Shown: piece by piece, positions 1 through 5,766 of the stretch
Position numbering within the stretch: position 1 is the stretch's first letter
Layout of the letters: the number at the start of each line of letters is the position of its first letter
NCBI GenBank assembly: GCA_003157945.1
Contig: PMFY01000063.1
Location: 2,040 to 9,747 of the forward strand
Reading direction: 5' to 3'
Source: Acidimicrobiaceae bacterium
Lineage (GTDB): Bacteria > Actinomycetota > Acidimicrobiia > Acidimicrobiales > RAAP-2
Length of the DNA: 7,708 nucleotides
Made by a program: the position numbers and the translations under genes
The notes under the pieces: generated by a model
What the model saw: the letters and a program-made list of their open reading frames with translations, nothing else
Databases searched by the model: none
What the model was told of the DNA's origin: nothing

Positions 1-1
1 C

Positions 2-382
2 GACTACCTGGTCAAGCCCTTCACATTCGCCGAGCTCACCGCGCGGCTGTCGGCGTTGCAGCGCCGGCCGCCGCTCGCCCTCGACCCGGTGCTGACCTGC
101 GGTGACCTGACCTACGACCCGACCACCCGCGTGGCGTCCGGGGCCGGGGGTCCCCTCAGCCTCACGGCGATCGAGACCGCACTGCTCGAACTGCTGCTGC
201 GCCGGTCCCCGGCGCCGGTCAACCGGCGGACCATCGCCGTGCAGGTGTGGGACGACGAGGCCGACCCGGTGGGCTCCAACACCATCGACGTCCACGTCGG
301 CCGGCTGCGCGGGAAGTTGGCGCCGACCACCGCCCGGATCGAGACCGTGCGGGGATTCGGCTACCGCGTCGTCCCCGCATGA
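2..382 (+). CDS. OmpR/PhoB-family response regulator, C-terminal part (5' end outside window)
   Basis: This is a DNA-binding transcription regulator, the output half of a two-component system. The reading frame is open from base 2, and 126 residues are visible. The first residues (DYLVKPF) are the end of the receiver domain and contain the conserved lysine-proline pair of the phosphorylation site; the phospho-accepting aspartate lies upstream of the window. After a short linker, residues from about 35 to 126 form a winged-helix domain. The recognition-helix region (SNTIDVHVGRLRGKL) and the wing (IETVRGFGYRVV) are both typical of OmpR/PhoB proteins. The stop overlaps the start of the histidine kinase gene by 4 bases (ATGA), so the two are a cognate pair. 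The operon starting at 1742 is the obvious candidate target, because its promoter has 11-bp tandem repeats. The family is certain; the signal is unknown. Confidence 0.95.
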   Translation, partial: DYLVKPFTFAELTARLSALQRRPPLALDPVLTCGDLTYDPTTRVASGAGGPLSLTAIETALLELLLRRSPAPVNRRTIAVQVWDDEADPVGSNTIDVHVGRLRGKLAPTTARIETVRGFGYRVVPA

Positions 383-1623
383 GACGCCGCGATGCCCGGT
401 GGGCGCACGCCGCCCGCGTGGCCCTGGCCGCCACCGGCGTCGTGGCGGTCGTCGCCCTGCTCCTGGTGCTGGCGGTCAACGGCGTGCTGCTGCAGCGGCT
501 CGACCACGACGTCGACGGCAGATTGACGGCCACGCTGGCCTCCACGCTGGCCACCGGCTCGCCGCCGCTGGCGTCCGGGGGTTCCGGCGACGATGTCGAC
601 GACGTCCCGGACTTCGTCTGGCGCGTGGGTGCCGACGGAGCCGTGACCGCCCTCAGCGTGGCGGCACCCCGCCTACCGGACCGCACCTGGCAGGCCGGCT
701 CCGTGACCGTGTCGTCGGGGGGCACCAGCTTCCGCTACGCCGCCGTGCCGTCGGCGAAAGGGTGGTTGGTGGCCGGCGAGAGCGCGGCGCGGGCCCACGA
801 CGCCCGGGGCGAACTCCTGGTCGTCGAGGCCGCGCTCGGTGCGCTCCTCCTGCTCGTGACGTTCACGGGCTCCTTCATCGTCGGCCTGCGGGCGTCCGCG
901 CCGATCGAACTGGTGCGACGGCGTCAGGCCGAGTTCACGGCCGACGCCAGCCATGAGCTGCGCACACCCCTGAGCGTCATCGAGGCCGAGGTCGACCTGG
1001 CGCTCGCCCGCCCCCGCGCCGAGCCCGAGTACCGGGACACGCTCGAGCGGGTCGCCTCGGAGAGCCACCGGCTCCGGGCCATCGTCGACGACCTGCTGTG
1101 GTTGGCCCGGGCGGACGGCCAGGAAGCCGCACCCCGCGGAGCCGGGACGGTCGACGTGGCGGACGTCGTCGCGTCGGCCGGCGACCGCTTCCGGGCGGTC
1201 GCCGATGCCGGGTCCGTCACCCTCACCACGCGGGGCGGCCCGCACGGGTCGGCCCGGATCCGCGCCGACGAGGAGGACATCGACCGGTTGGTGACGGTCC
1301 TCGTCGACAACGCCTGCCGGTACGCCGGCGGCGAGGGCACCGTCGAGGTGGCCACGAGCACCTCGGGGGGCCGGGTCACGCTGACGGTGGACGATTCCGG
1401 GCCCGGCATCCCGGACGAGCACCGTGACCTGGTGTTCGACCGTTTCCACCGGGTGGACCGGGGGCCCGGCGGCACGGGGCTCGGGCTGGCCATCGCCGAC
1501 GCCGTGGTCCGGACCACCGACGGTGCCTGGTCGGTGTCCACCTCGCCCCTCGGGGGCGCCCGCTTCGCCGTCACCTGGCGACAGGCGACACGCGTCGCGG
1601 AGCCGCCGTCGTCCCCTGGGTGA
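379..1623 (+). CDS. Membrane sensor histidine kinase, HAMP-less
   Basis: A 414-residue inner-membrane sensor kinase that would autophosphorylate and pass phosphate to the response regulator encoded just before it. The ATG at 379 is chosen because it overlaps the regulator stop; the frame stays open further upstream, but that stretch lies inside the regulator gene. Transmembrane helix 1 is at about residues 12-38 and helix 2 at about 147-170. They enclose an extracytoplasmic sensor region of about 110 residues with no family I recognise. The H-box ASHELRTPL places the phosphorylated histidine at His192. The N-box Asn is at 311, the G1 box DDSGPGIP at 338-345 and the G2 box GTGLGL at 365-370, so every catalytic element is present. 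Only about 20 residues separate helix 2 from the H-box, too few for a HAMP domain of about 50 residues. The ligand cannot be read from the sequence. Confidence 0.95.
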   Translation: MRRRDARWAHAARVALAATGVVAVVALLLVLAVNGVLLQRLDHDVDGRLTATLASTLATGSPPLASGGSGDDVDDVPDFVWRVGADGAVTALSVAAPRLPDRTWQAGSVTVSSGGTSFRYAAVPSAKGWLVAGESAARAHDARGELLVVEAALGALLLLVTFTGSFIVGLRASAPIELVRRRQAEFTADASHELRTPLSVIEAEVDLALARPRAEPEYRDTLERVASESHRLRAIVDDLLWLARADGQEAAPRGAGTVDVADVVASAGDRFRAVADAGSVTLTTRGGPHGSARIRADEEDIDRLVTVLVDNACRYAGGEGTVEVATSTSGGRVTLTVDDSGPGIPDEHRDLVFDRFHRVDRGPGGTGLGLAIADAVVRTTDGAWSVSTSPLGGARFAVTWRQATRVAEPPSSPG

Positions 1624-1677
1624 GCGCGGTCCCCAAGCGGGGTCGGGACACCACGGCGGCCGGTTCCGCCCCCCGCC

Positions 1678-1699
1678 GATTCTCAGACGATTCTTAGGT
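1678..1699 (+). promoter_or_regulatory. Head-to-tail 11-bp direct repeat, candidate response-regulator operator
   Basis: Two abutting 11-mers, GATTCTCAGAC (1678-1688) and GATTCTTAGGT (1689-1699), match at 8 of 11 positions. Tandem half-sites at 11-bp spacing are the usual binding geometry of OmpR/PhoB-type regulators. A further in-phase unit at 1711-1721 matches the second copy at 7 of 11 positions. The repeat lies about 43-64 bases upstream of the first base of the gene at 1742. Assignment to the adjacent regulator is inferred from position only. Confidence 0.5.
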
Positions 1700-1702
1700 T
1701 CG

Positions 1703-1724
1703 GTTCATCTGGGTGTCAGGTTGC
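1703..1724 (+). promoter_or_regulatory. PHO-box-like tandem element
   Basis: GTTCATCTGGG (1703-1713) fits the Streptomyces PhoP direct-repeat consensus GKTCAYYYRSG, as I recall it, at all 11 positions. It is followed in phase by TGTCAGGTTGC (1714-1724), which keeps the GTCA core but otherwise matches poorly. It sits between the 11-bp repeat at 1678-1699 and the -10-like element. It may be part of the same operator array or a separate site for a PhoP-like protein. Confidence 0.35.
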
Positions 1725-1729
1725 CTCCG

Positions 1730-1742
1730 TAGCCTGGACCCA
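1730..1742 (+). promoter_or_regulatory. Candidate leaderless promoter (-10-like TAGCCT)
   Basis: TAGCCT at 1730-1735 fits the actinobacterial TANNNT -10 pattern and ends 6 bases before the ATG at 1742. No Shine-Dalgarno-like sequence precedes this ATG. Both facts fit transcription starting at, or within a base of, the start codon, giving a leaderless mRNA. No convincing -35 is visible at 16-18 bp spacing, as expected for an activator-dependent promoter. It would be the main promoter of the genes from 1742 to 5670. Confidence 0.45.
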
Positions 1743-2107
1743 TGACCACGACCGGGCGCAGCAGTTCCAGGGGCCGCCAGGACCCGTCCCACGCCGCTCG
1801 ACGCCAGCGGGACGCCGGGCTCGAACGGGGGCGTTCCCTCACCAAGGGCATCGCCGCCGTCTCGGTGGCGGCGGTGGCCGCCACCGGCGTGTACCTGAGC
1901 CAGGCCCTCCCGGGCCACTCGGCCTCGACGCCGACGTCCACAGGCGGCTCCGGCGCCGTCGGGGCCGCCACCCCGGTTGCGCCGTCCTCCGGCTCGTCGG
2001 CGGCGTCGTCGTCCGGCGGATCGTCCGCCGGTGCGGGCATCTCGACGCCGGCCGCCGCGCCCGCGCCCGCCTACCAGCAGGCCCCCGTCACCAGCGGCTC
2101 GAGTTGA
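1742..2107 (+). CDS. Small membrane-anchored low-complexity protein, first gene of the electron-transfer operon
   Basis: A 121-residue protein of unknown function. Residues 1-35 are hydrophilic and arginine-rich (cytoplasmic side). Residues 36-56 form one hydrophobic helix, a membrane anchor or uncleaved signal. Residues 57-121 are a tail rich in Ser, Ala, Gly, Pro and Thr that should lie outside the membrane. No folded domain is recognisable. In comparable actinobacterial clusters, as I recall them, a protein with an N-terminal helix, a similar linker and an FMN-binding domain occupies this position. Here the linker simply ends, so it may be a reduced version of that protein. The flavin-attachment pattern (D-x-x-[ST]-G-A-[ST]) is absent; SGAVGAAT in the tail is only a loose resemblance. 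The stop overlaps the ApbE start (TTGA). The start is ATG, apparently leaderless. Confidence 0.75.
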   Translation: MTTTGRSSSRGRQDPSHAARRQRDAGLERGRSLTKGIAAVSVAAVAATGVYLSQALPGHSASTPTSTGGSGAVGAATPVAPSSGSSAASSSGGSSAGAGISTPAAAPAPAYQQAPVTSGSS

Positions 2108-3069
2108 GCCCGGCGGCGTCAGGACTCGACGACCGCACCCGCCTGGCGGTCCACCACTCGACCCGCTGGTCCACCCGCATCGAGGTGCTGGTGACCGACC
2201 CCGCCGTCGTGGTGGCCGCAGCGCGGATCCTCGACGACGTCCTCGACCGGGTCGAGGAGGCGGCGAGCCGCTTCCGGCCCGACTCGGAGCTCAGCCGGAT
2301 CCACCAGGTGGGAGGCGGCACCGTCGCCGTGTCGGGGCTGCTGTGCGACCTCCTGGCCACCGCCCTGCGGGCGGCCGACCTCACCGACGGCCTCGTCGAC
2401 CCGACCGTGGGTGCCGCCCTCGTCCGCCTCGGCTACGACCGCGACTTCAGCGAGGTGGCGGCCGGGGTGGCCGGGAGCCTGCCCACCCCGGCCCCCGTTC
2501 CCGGCTGGCGGTCGGTCGCCCTCGACGCCGACCTCCGCAGCGTGGCGGTGCCGGCCGGCACGATCCTCGACCTCGGGGCCACGGCCAAGGCGTGGGCCGC
2601 CGACCGCGCCGCGTCGACCATCTCGGAGCAACTGGGGTGCGGCGCGCTCGTCTCCCTCGGGGGTGACGTCGCCGTCCGGTCCGCGCCCGTCGGTGGGTTC
2701 GTGATCGGGGTCGCCGACGTCTGCGGTGACCCCGCCGCCCCCACGGCGGTCGCCGTCTCCTCGGGAGGACTGGCCACCTCCGGCATCGGCAACCGGCACT
2801 GGTCGCTCGGCGATACGCCGGTCCACCACGTGGTCGACCCCCGCACGGGCCTGCCGACCGCCTCGTGCTGGCGGACCGTGACCGTCGCCGCCGGCTCGTG
2901 TGTCGACGCCAACACGGCGTCGACCGCCGGCCTGGTCCTCGGCGAGGGTGCCCCGGACTGGCTGGCCGCGCGACAGCTCCCCTCCCGCCTGGTGCGCGTC
3001 GACGGGACGGTGGTGACGGTCGCCGGGTGGCCGGCCGACACCCTGTCCACCGGGGAGGGGCGGTCGTGA
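2104..3069 (+). CDS. apbE: FAD:protein FMN transferase (ApbE family)
   Basis: This enzyme family uses Mg2+ and FAD to attach FMN covalently to a Ser/Thr of flavoprotein partners. At 321 residues the length is normal. Conserved blocks appear in the expected order: TDGLVDPTVG (94-103), ILDLGATAKAWAADR (154-168), LVSLGGDVAV (182-191), SSGGLATSG (219-227), HHVVDPRTGLPT (241-252) and VDANTASTAGLVLG (267-280). The start is a TTG that overlaps the preceding stop by 4 bases. The next in-frame GTG lies inside the conserved region, so TTG is preferred. There is no signal peptide, lipobox or membrane segment, unlike classical periplasmic ApbE, so it probably works in the cytoplasm. No FMN-binding-domain substrate is visible in this window; the partner may be a neighbour with an unrecognised site or may be encoded elsewhere. 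The stop overlaps the next gene (GTGA). Confidence 0.95.
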   Translation: MSPAASGLDDRTRLAVHHSTRWSTRIEVLVTDPAVVVAAARILDDVLDRVEEAASRFRPDSELSRIHQVGGGTVAVSGLLCDLLATALRAADLTDGLVDPTVGAALVRLGYDRDFSEVAAGVAGSLPTPAPVPGWRSVALDADLRSVAVPAGTILDLGATAKAWAADRAASTISEQLGCGALVSLGGDVAVRSAPVGGFVIGVADVCGDPAAPTAVAVSSGGLATSGIGNRHWSLGDTPVHHVVDPRTGLPTASCWRTVTVAAGSCVDANTASTAGLVLGEGAPDWLAARQLPSRLVRVDGTVVTVAGWPADTLSTGEGRS

Positions 3070-4199
3070 GTCCCACCGTCCTGACCACGGCCGCGGTGGG
3101 CGGCAAGGCCTTCTGGTACCTGACGCGGGCCAGCGGCATCGTGTCTCTCGTCCTGCTCAGCGCCACCCTGGTCCTCGGCGTGGTGGCGTCGGTGGGTTGG
3201 ACCACCGAGCGCTGGCCCCGGTTCCTCTCCCAGGACGTCCACCGCAACGTCTCCCTCCTCGGACTCGTGTTCATCGGCATCCACGTCGCCACGACCGTGC
3301 TCGACGGCTACGTGCCCATCGGCGTGGCGGATGTCTTCGTGCCGTTCCTCTCCCCCTACCGACCGCTCTACGTGGGCCTCGGCGCCCTCGCCGTCGACCT
3401 CCTGCTGGCCGTCCTCATCACGAGCGGCCTGCGCCACCGCATCGGCTATCCGTCGTGGCGGTTCGTCCACTGGCTGGCCTACCTCTGCTGGCCCATCGCG
3501 CTCGTCCACGCCCTCGGGACCGGGACCGACACCCAGCTGCCCGTGATCCTGTTCGTCGAGGCGGTCTGCACGGCCGCCGTGCTCGGGGCCTTCGCCTGGC
3601 GCATGACCACGGGACGGTCGCTCCCCCCGGGTCGGCGCACCGCCGCGGCCTCCGCCGCGGTCGTCATGACCCTGGTCATCGCCGGCTTCGCGCTCCTCGG
3701 CCCCCTGCGCCCCGGCTGGTCCCACCGTTCGGGGACCTCGCCCTCCCTGCTCGCCCAGCTGGCCGTGAGGAACGGCACGGCGGGCCCGGGGACCACGACG
3801 CCGACCGCCGGCTCCCCGGCGGCGACGGCACCGGCGACCGGCGCCGGTTCCGTCCCCGCGGCGCCCTTCACCAGTCAGGTGGGCGGGACGCAGAGTCAGT
3901 CGGGTCCCGATGCCCAGGGCAACATCCGGGTCACGCTGGCCATGCACCTGGCCGATGCCGCCTCGACCCCGCTGACCGTGGTGCTGGTCGGCGCCCAGGC
4001 GGGCAACGGCGTGTCGCTCTCGTCCGGCACCGTCGACTTCGGGGGTGCGTCGGGCCCGGTCGTCGGCCTCGACGGCGGAACGGTCGTGGCGACGGTGGCC
4101 ACGCCGTCGCCGATCACCCTGACCATCCAACTCCAGGTCGATCAGCAGTCGGGTGCCCTGTCGGGCAGTGTCACCGGCCGCGCCGGATCGCACCGGTGA
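3066..4199 (+). CDS. Ferric-reductase-like di-heme transmembrane protein with extracytoplasmic C-terminal domain
   Basis: A 377-residue membrane protein of the ferric reductase/NOX-like family, which passes electrons across the membrane through two b hemes. Six helices are at about residues 20-43, 60-80, 101-121, 131-152, 158-180 and 195-213. Likely heme ligands are His59 and His73 in one helix and His136 and His148 in another; these spacings match the two bis-histidine heme sites of the family. Positive residues cluster in loops 1, 3 and 5, so both termini should lie outside the cytoplasm. Residues 220-265 are a Ser/Thr/Pro/Ala/Gly linker and 266-370 a beta-rich domain of unknown role. There is no flavin/NAD(P)H reductase domain, so electrons must come from another protein, most likely the products of the next two genes. 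The GTG start overlaps the apbE stop and is preceded by GGGGAGGGG at 3053-3061, a good ribosome binding site. The acceptor is unknown. Confidence 0.9.
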   Translation: MSPTVLTTAAVGGKAFWYLTRASGIVSLVLLSATLVLGVVASVGWTTERWPRFLSQDVHRNVSLLGLVFIGIHVATTVLDGYVPIGVADVFVPFLSPYRPLYVGLGALAVDLLLAVLITSGLRHRIGYPSWRFVHWLAYLCWPIALVHALGTGTDTQLPVILFVEAVCTAAVLGAFAWRMTTGRSLPPGRRTAAASAAVVMTLVIAGFALLGPLRPGWSHRSGTSPSLLAQLAVRNGTAGPGTTTPTAGSPAATAPATGAGSVPAAPFTSQVGGTQSQSGPDAQGNIRVTLAMHLADAASTPLTVVLVGAQAGNGVSLSSGTVDFGGASGPVVGLDGGTVVATVATPSPITLTIQLQVDQQSGALSGSVTGRAGSHR

Positions 4200-5458
4200 C
4201 CGCGCCGACCGGTCCGGCCCGGCTGCTCGACGGCATCGGCAGCGCCGACGTCATCCGCCTCGAGGCCCACCTGGCCCGGTGGGGCGCGCTGCCCGACCTT
4301 CCGGCCCCCAGCCTCCTCGAGGCCGTCGACCAGTCCGGACTGCGGGGTCACGGCGGCGCCTGGTTCCCCGTCGGGACGAAGTGGCGGTCGGTGGCCGCCG
4401 GACGGTCGCCCGTGGTGGTGGCCAACGGTGCCGAGGGCGAGCCGGCCAGCGGCAAGGACCGGCTCCTGCTCCACCACGCCCCGCACCTGGTCCTGGACGG
4501 TGCCTCGGTGGCGGCCACGGCCGTCGGGTCGGGGCGGGTCATCGTCCACGTGAGCGAGGACTCCGTGACCGACGTGACCGCGGCCCTGGCCGAACGGGCG
4601 CGTCGGGGGTCCGACCGCTGCCAGTTCGAGGTCGTCGTGGCGCCCGACCGCTTCCTCTCCGGCCAGGAGTCGGCCGCGGTCAACACCGTCAACGGGCGCA
4701 CTCCCGGGATCCCGTCGTTCGTGGCGCTGCGCCCCGTGCGGGACCAGGGCGTCGCCGGTCGTCCCACCCTCGTCCAGAACGTCGAGTCGCTGGCCCATGT
4801 CGCGCTCATCGCCCGCTACGGGCCAGGGTGGTTCCGGAGCGTCGGCACCCACGACTCCCCCGGCACGGCACTCGTCACCGTGACCGGGCTGTGGGAGTCG
4901 CCCCGGATCGTCGAGGTCCCCCTCGGGACGACGCTCGGGAGCGCACTCGGCATCACCCCGGCGCGCGCCGGGGGCATCCAGGCGGTGCTGCTCGGCGGGT
5001 ACGGGGGCGGCTGGCTGCCCACGGCGACCGCACTGTCCCTGCCCTTCACCGAGGAGGCCGCCCGGGGTCTCGGCACCTCGATCGGCGCCGGCGTCGTCGT
5101 GCTGCTGCCGACGGGCGTCTGTCCGCTGGTCGAGGCCGCCCGCGTCGTCCGCTACCTGGAGGGCGAGGGGGCGGGCCAGTGCGGCCCGTGCGTCAACGGG
5201 CTCGACGTCCTGGCCACGCAATTCGAGCTGCTGGCCCACCGGCCGCACTCGCTGCGCGGAGGCACGTCCGCCTTCCCCGTGCTGTGCGGCCTGGTCGAGG
5301 GCCGCGGGGCGTGCCACCACCCGGACGGCGTGGCCCGGTTCGTGCGGAGCGCGCTCGACGTGTTCGGCGACCACGCGGCGCTCCACCTGCAGCGGGGCCC
5401 GTGTCAGACGACCCGGCCGTTCCTGCCCGTGCCCGCCACCGCCGGGGCGGTCCGGTGA
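4196..5458 (+). CDS. NuoF-like FMN/Fe-S oxidoreductase subunit, divergent
   Basis: A 420-residue soluble protein related to complex I subunit NuoF and close to its usual length. The FMN-loop equivalents are GHGGAWFPVGTKW (51-63), NGAEGEP plus KDR (77-89) and SGQESAAVN (155-163). The SLBB-like middle part contains GTALVTVTG (223-231) and GGYGGG (267-272). The C-terminal Fe-S region has CGPC (Cys329, Cys332) and a distal Cys373 in GRGACHHPDG. Relative to NuoF, three features differ. The first cysteine of the CxxCxxC set is Ala326. The acidic residue of NxDExEP is Ala79. The first Arg of GRGGAGF is His. NADH oxidation is therefore not assured. The GTG start overlaps the upstream stop; the frame is open further 5', but that is a shadow of the ferric-reductase gene. 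Inferred role: a cytoplasmic electron-transfer partner of the membrane heme protein and of the ferredoxin that follows (GTGA overlap). Confidence 0.9.
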   Translation: MTAPTGPARLLDGIGSADVIRLEAHLARWGALPDLPAPSLLEAVDQSGLRGHGGAWFPVGTKWRSVAAGRSPVVVANGAEGEPASGKDRLLLHHAPHLVLDGASVAATAVGSGRVIVHVSEDSVTDVTAALAERARRGSDRCQFEVVVAPDRFLSGQESAAVNTVNGRTPGIPSFVALRPVRDQGVAGRPTLVQNVESLAHVALIARYGPGWFRSVGTHDSPGTALVTVTGLWESPRIVEVPLGTTLGSALGITPARAGGIQAVLLGGYGGGWLPTATALSLPFTEEAARGLGTSIGAGVVVLLPTGVCPLVEAARVVRYLEGEGAGQCGPCVNGLDVLATQFELLAHRPHSLRGGTSAFPVLCGLVEGRGACHHPDGVARFVRSALDVFGDHAALHLQRGPCQTTRPFLPVPATAGAVR

Positions 5459-5670
5459 GCCGCGCCCGGTTCCGCCTCGTCGTCGACCCGGTGGCCTGCG
5501 ACGGGGCCGGCGTGTGCGCCGAGCTGTTGCCCGAGATCATCTCGCTCGACCCGTGGGACTACCCGATCGTGGGACCGGGCGAGGTGCCGCCCAGCCTGGT
5601 CGACCTGGCCCGGCGGGCGACGGTCAGCTGTCCCCGCCTCGCCCTCCACCTCGTACGCCTCGAGGGCTGA
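5455..5670 (+). CDS. Small single-cluster ferredoxin, probably [3Fe-4S]
   Basis: A 71-residue ferredoxin with Cys15 and Cys21 in the pattern CDGAGVC and a distal Cys59 followed by proline. This C-x5-C ... CP pattern is that of the short actinobacterial ferredoxins, many of which serve cytochromes P450. The middle position, where a fourth cysteine would sit in a [4Fe-4S] protein, is Ala18, so a [3Fe-4S] cluster is likely. Most of the protein between the cysteine sets is acidic (SLDPWDYPIVGPGE), as expected for docking to partners. The GTG start overlaps the stop of the NuoF-like gene, so the two are translationally coupled and probably function together. It is the last gene of the operon. No P450 gene is nearby. 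Whether it delivers electrons to the NuoF-like protein or takes them from it is not readable from sequence. Confidence 0.92.
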   Translation: MSRARFRLVVDPVACDGAGVCAELLPEIISLDPWDYPIVGPGEVPPSLVDLARRATVSCPRLALHLVRLEG

Positions 5671-5693
5671 CCGACCCGGCCCCGGGGACGGCA

Positions 5694-5723
5694 GAAGGGG
5701 CCCGGCCGGAGCCGGACCCCTTC
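5694..5723. terminator. Stem-loop between convergent genes, probable bidirectional terminator
   Basis: A 13-bp stem with one C-A mismatch, arms GAAGGGGCCCGGC (5694-5706) and GCCGGACCCCTTC (5711-5723), and a 4-base loop. It begins 23 bases after the ferredoxin stop and lies 43 bases beyond the stop of the minus-strand gene. No T-tract follows on either strand, which is common in actinobacteria. Confidence 0.8.
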
Positions 5724-5766
5724 CCGTCAGCACCGGGCCGGTGCTGCGTACCTCTGGTGCTGCAGG

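Noticed and set aside
247..378. Upstream extension of the histidine kinase reading frame
   Set aside because: It lies inside the response regulator gene and encodes Arg/Pro-rich sequence; the ATG at 379 overlapping the regulator stop gives a normal kinase N-terminus.
4021..4060. GGAS in the C-terminal domain of the ferric-reductase-like protein as an ApbE flavinylation site
   Set aside because: The residue before GAS is Gly rather than Ser/Thr and the aspartate is one position off the D-x-x-[ST]-G-A-[ST] pattern; the surrounding beta-rich domain is not an FMN-binding domain.
2433..4193. Long minus-strand open frame of 586 codons opposite apbE and the ferric-reductase gene
   Set aside because: Composition is typical of the antisense of GC-rich coding DNA, with no hydrophobic core or motif, while the plus strand has clear family matches.
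3197..4195. Open frame extending the NuoF-like protein by 333 residues
   Set aside because: The added part is Arg/Pro/His-rich and antiparallel to no known domain; it is the +1 shadow of the ferric-reductase gene. The GTG at 4196 fits the NuoF-like N-terminus.
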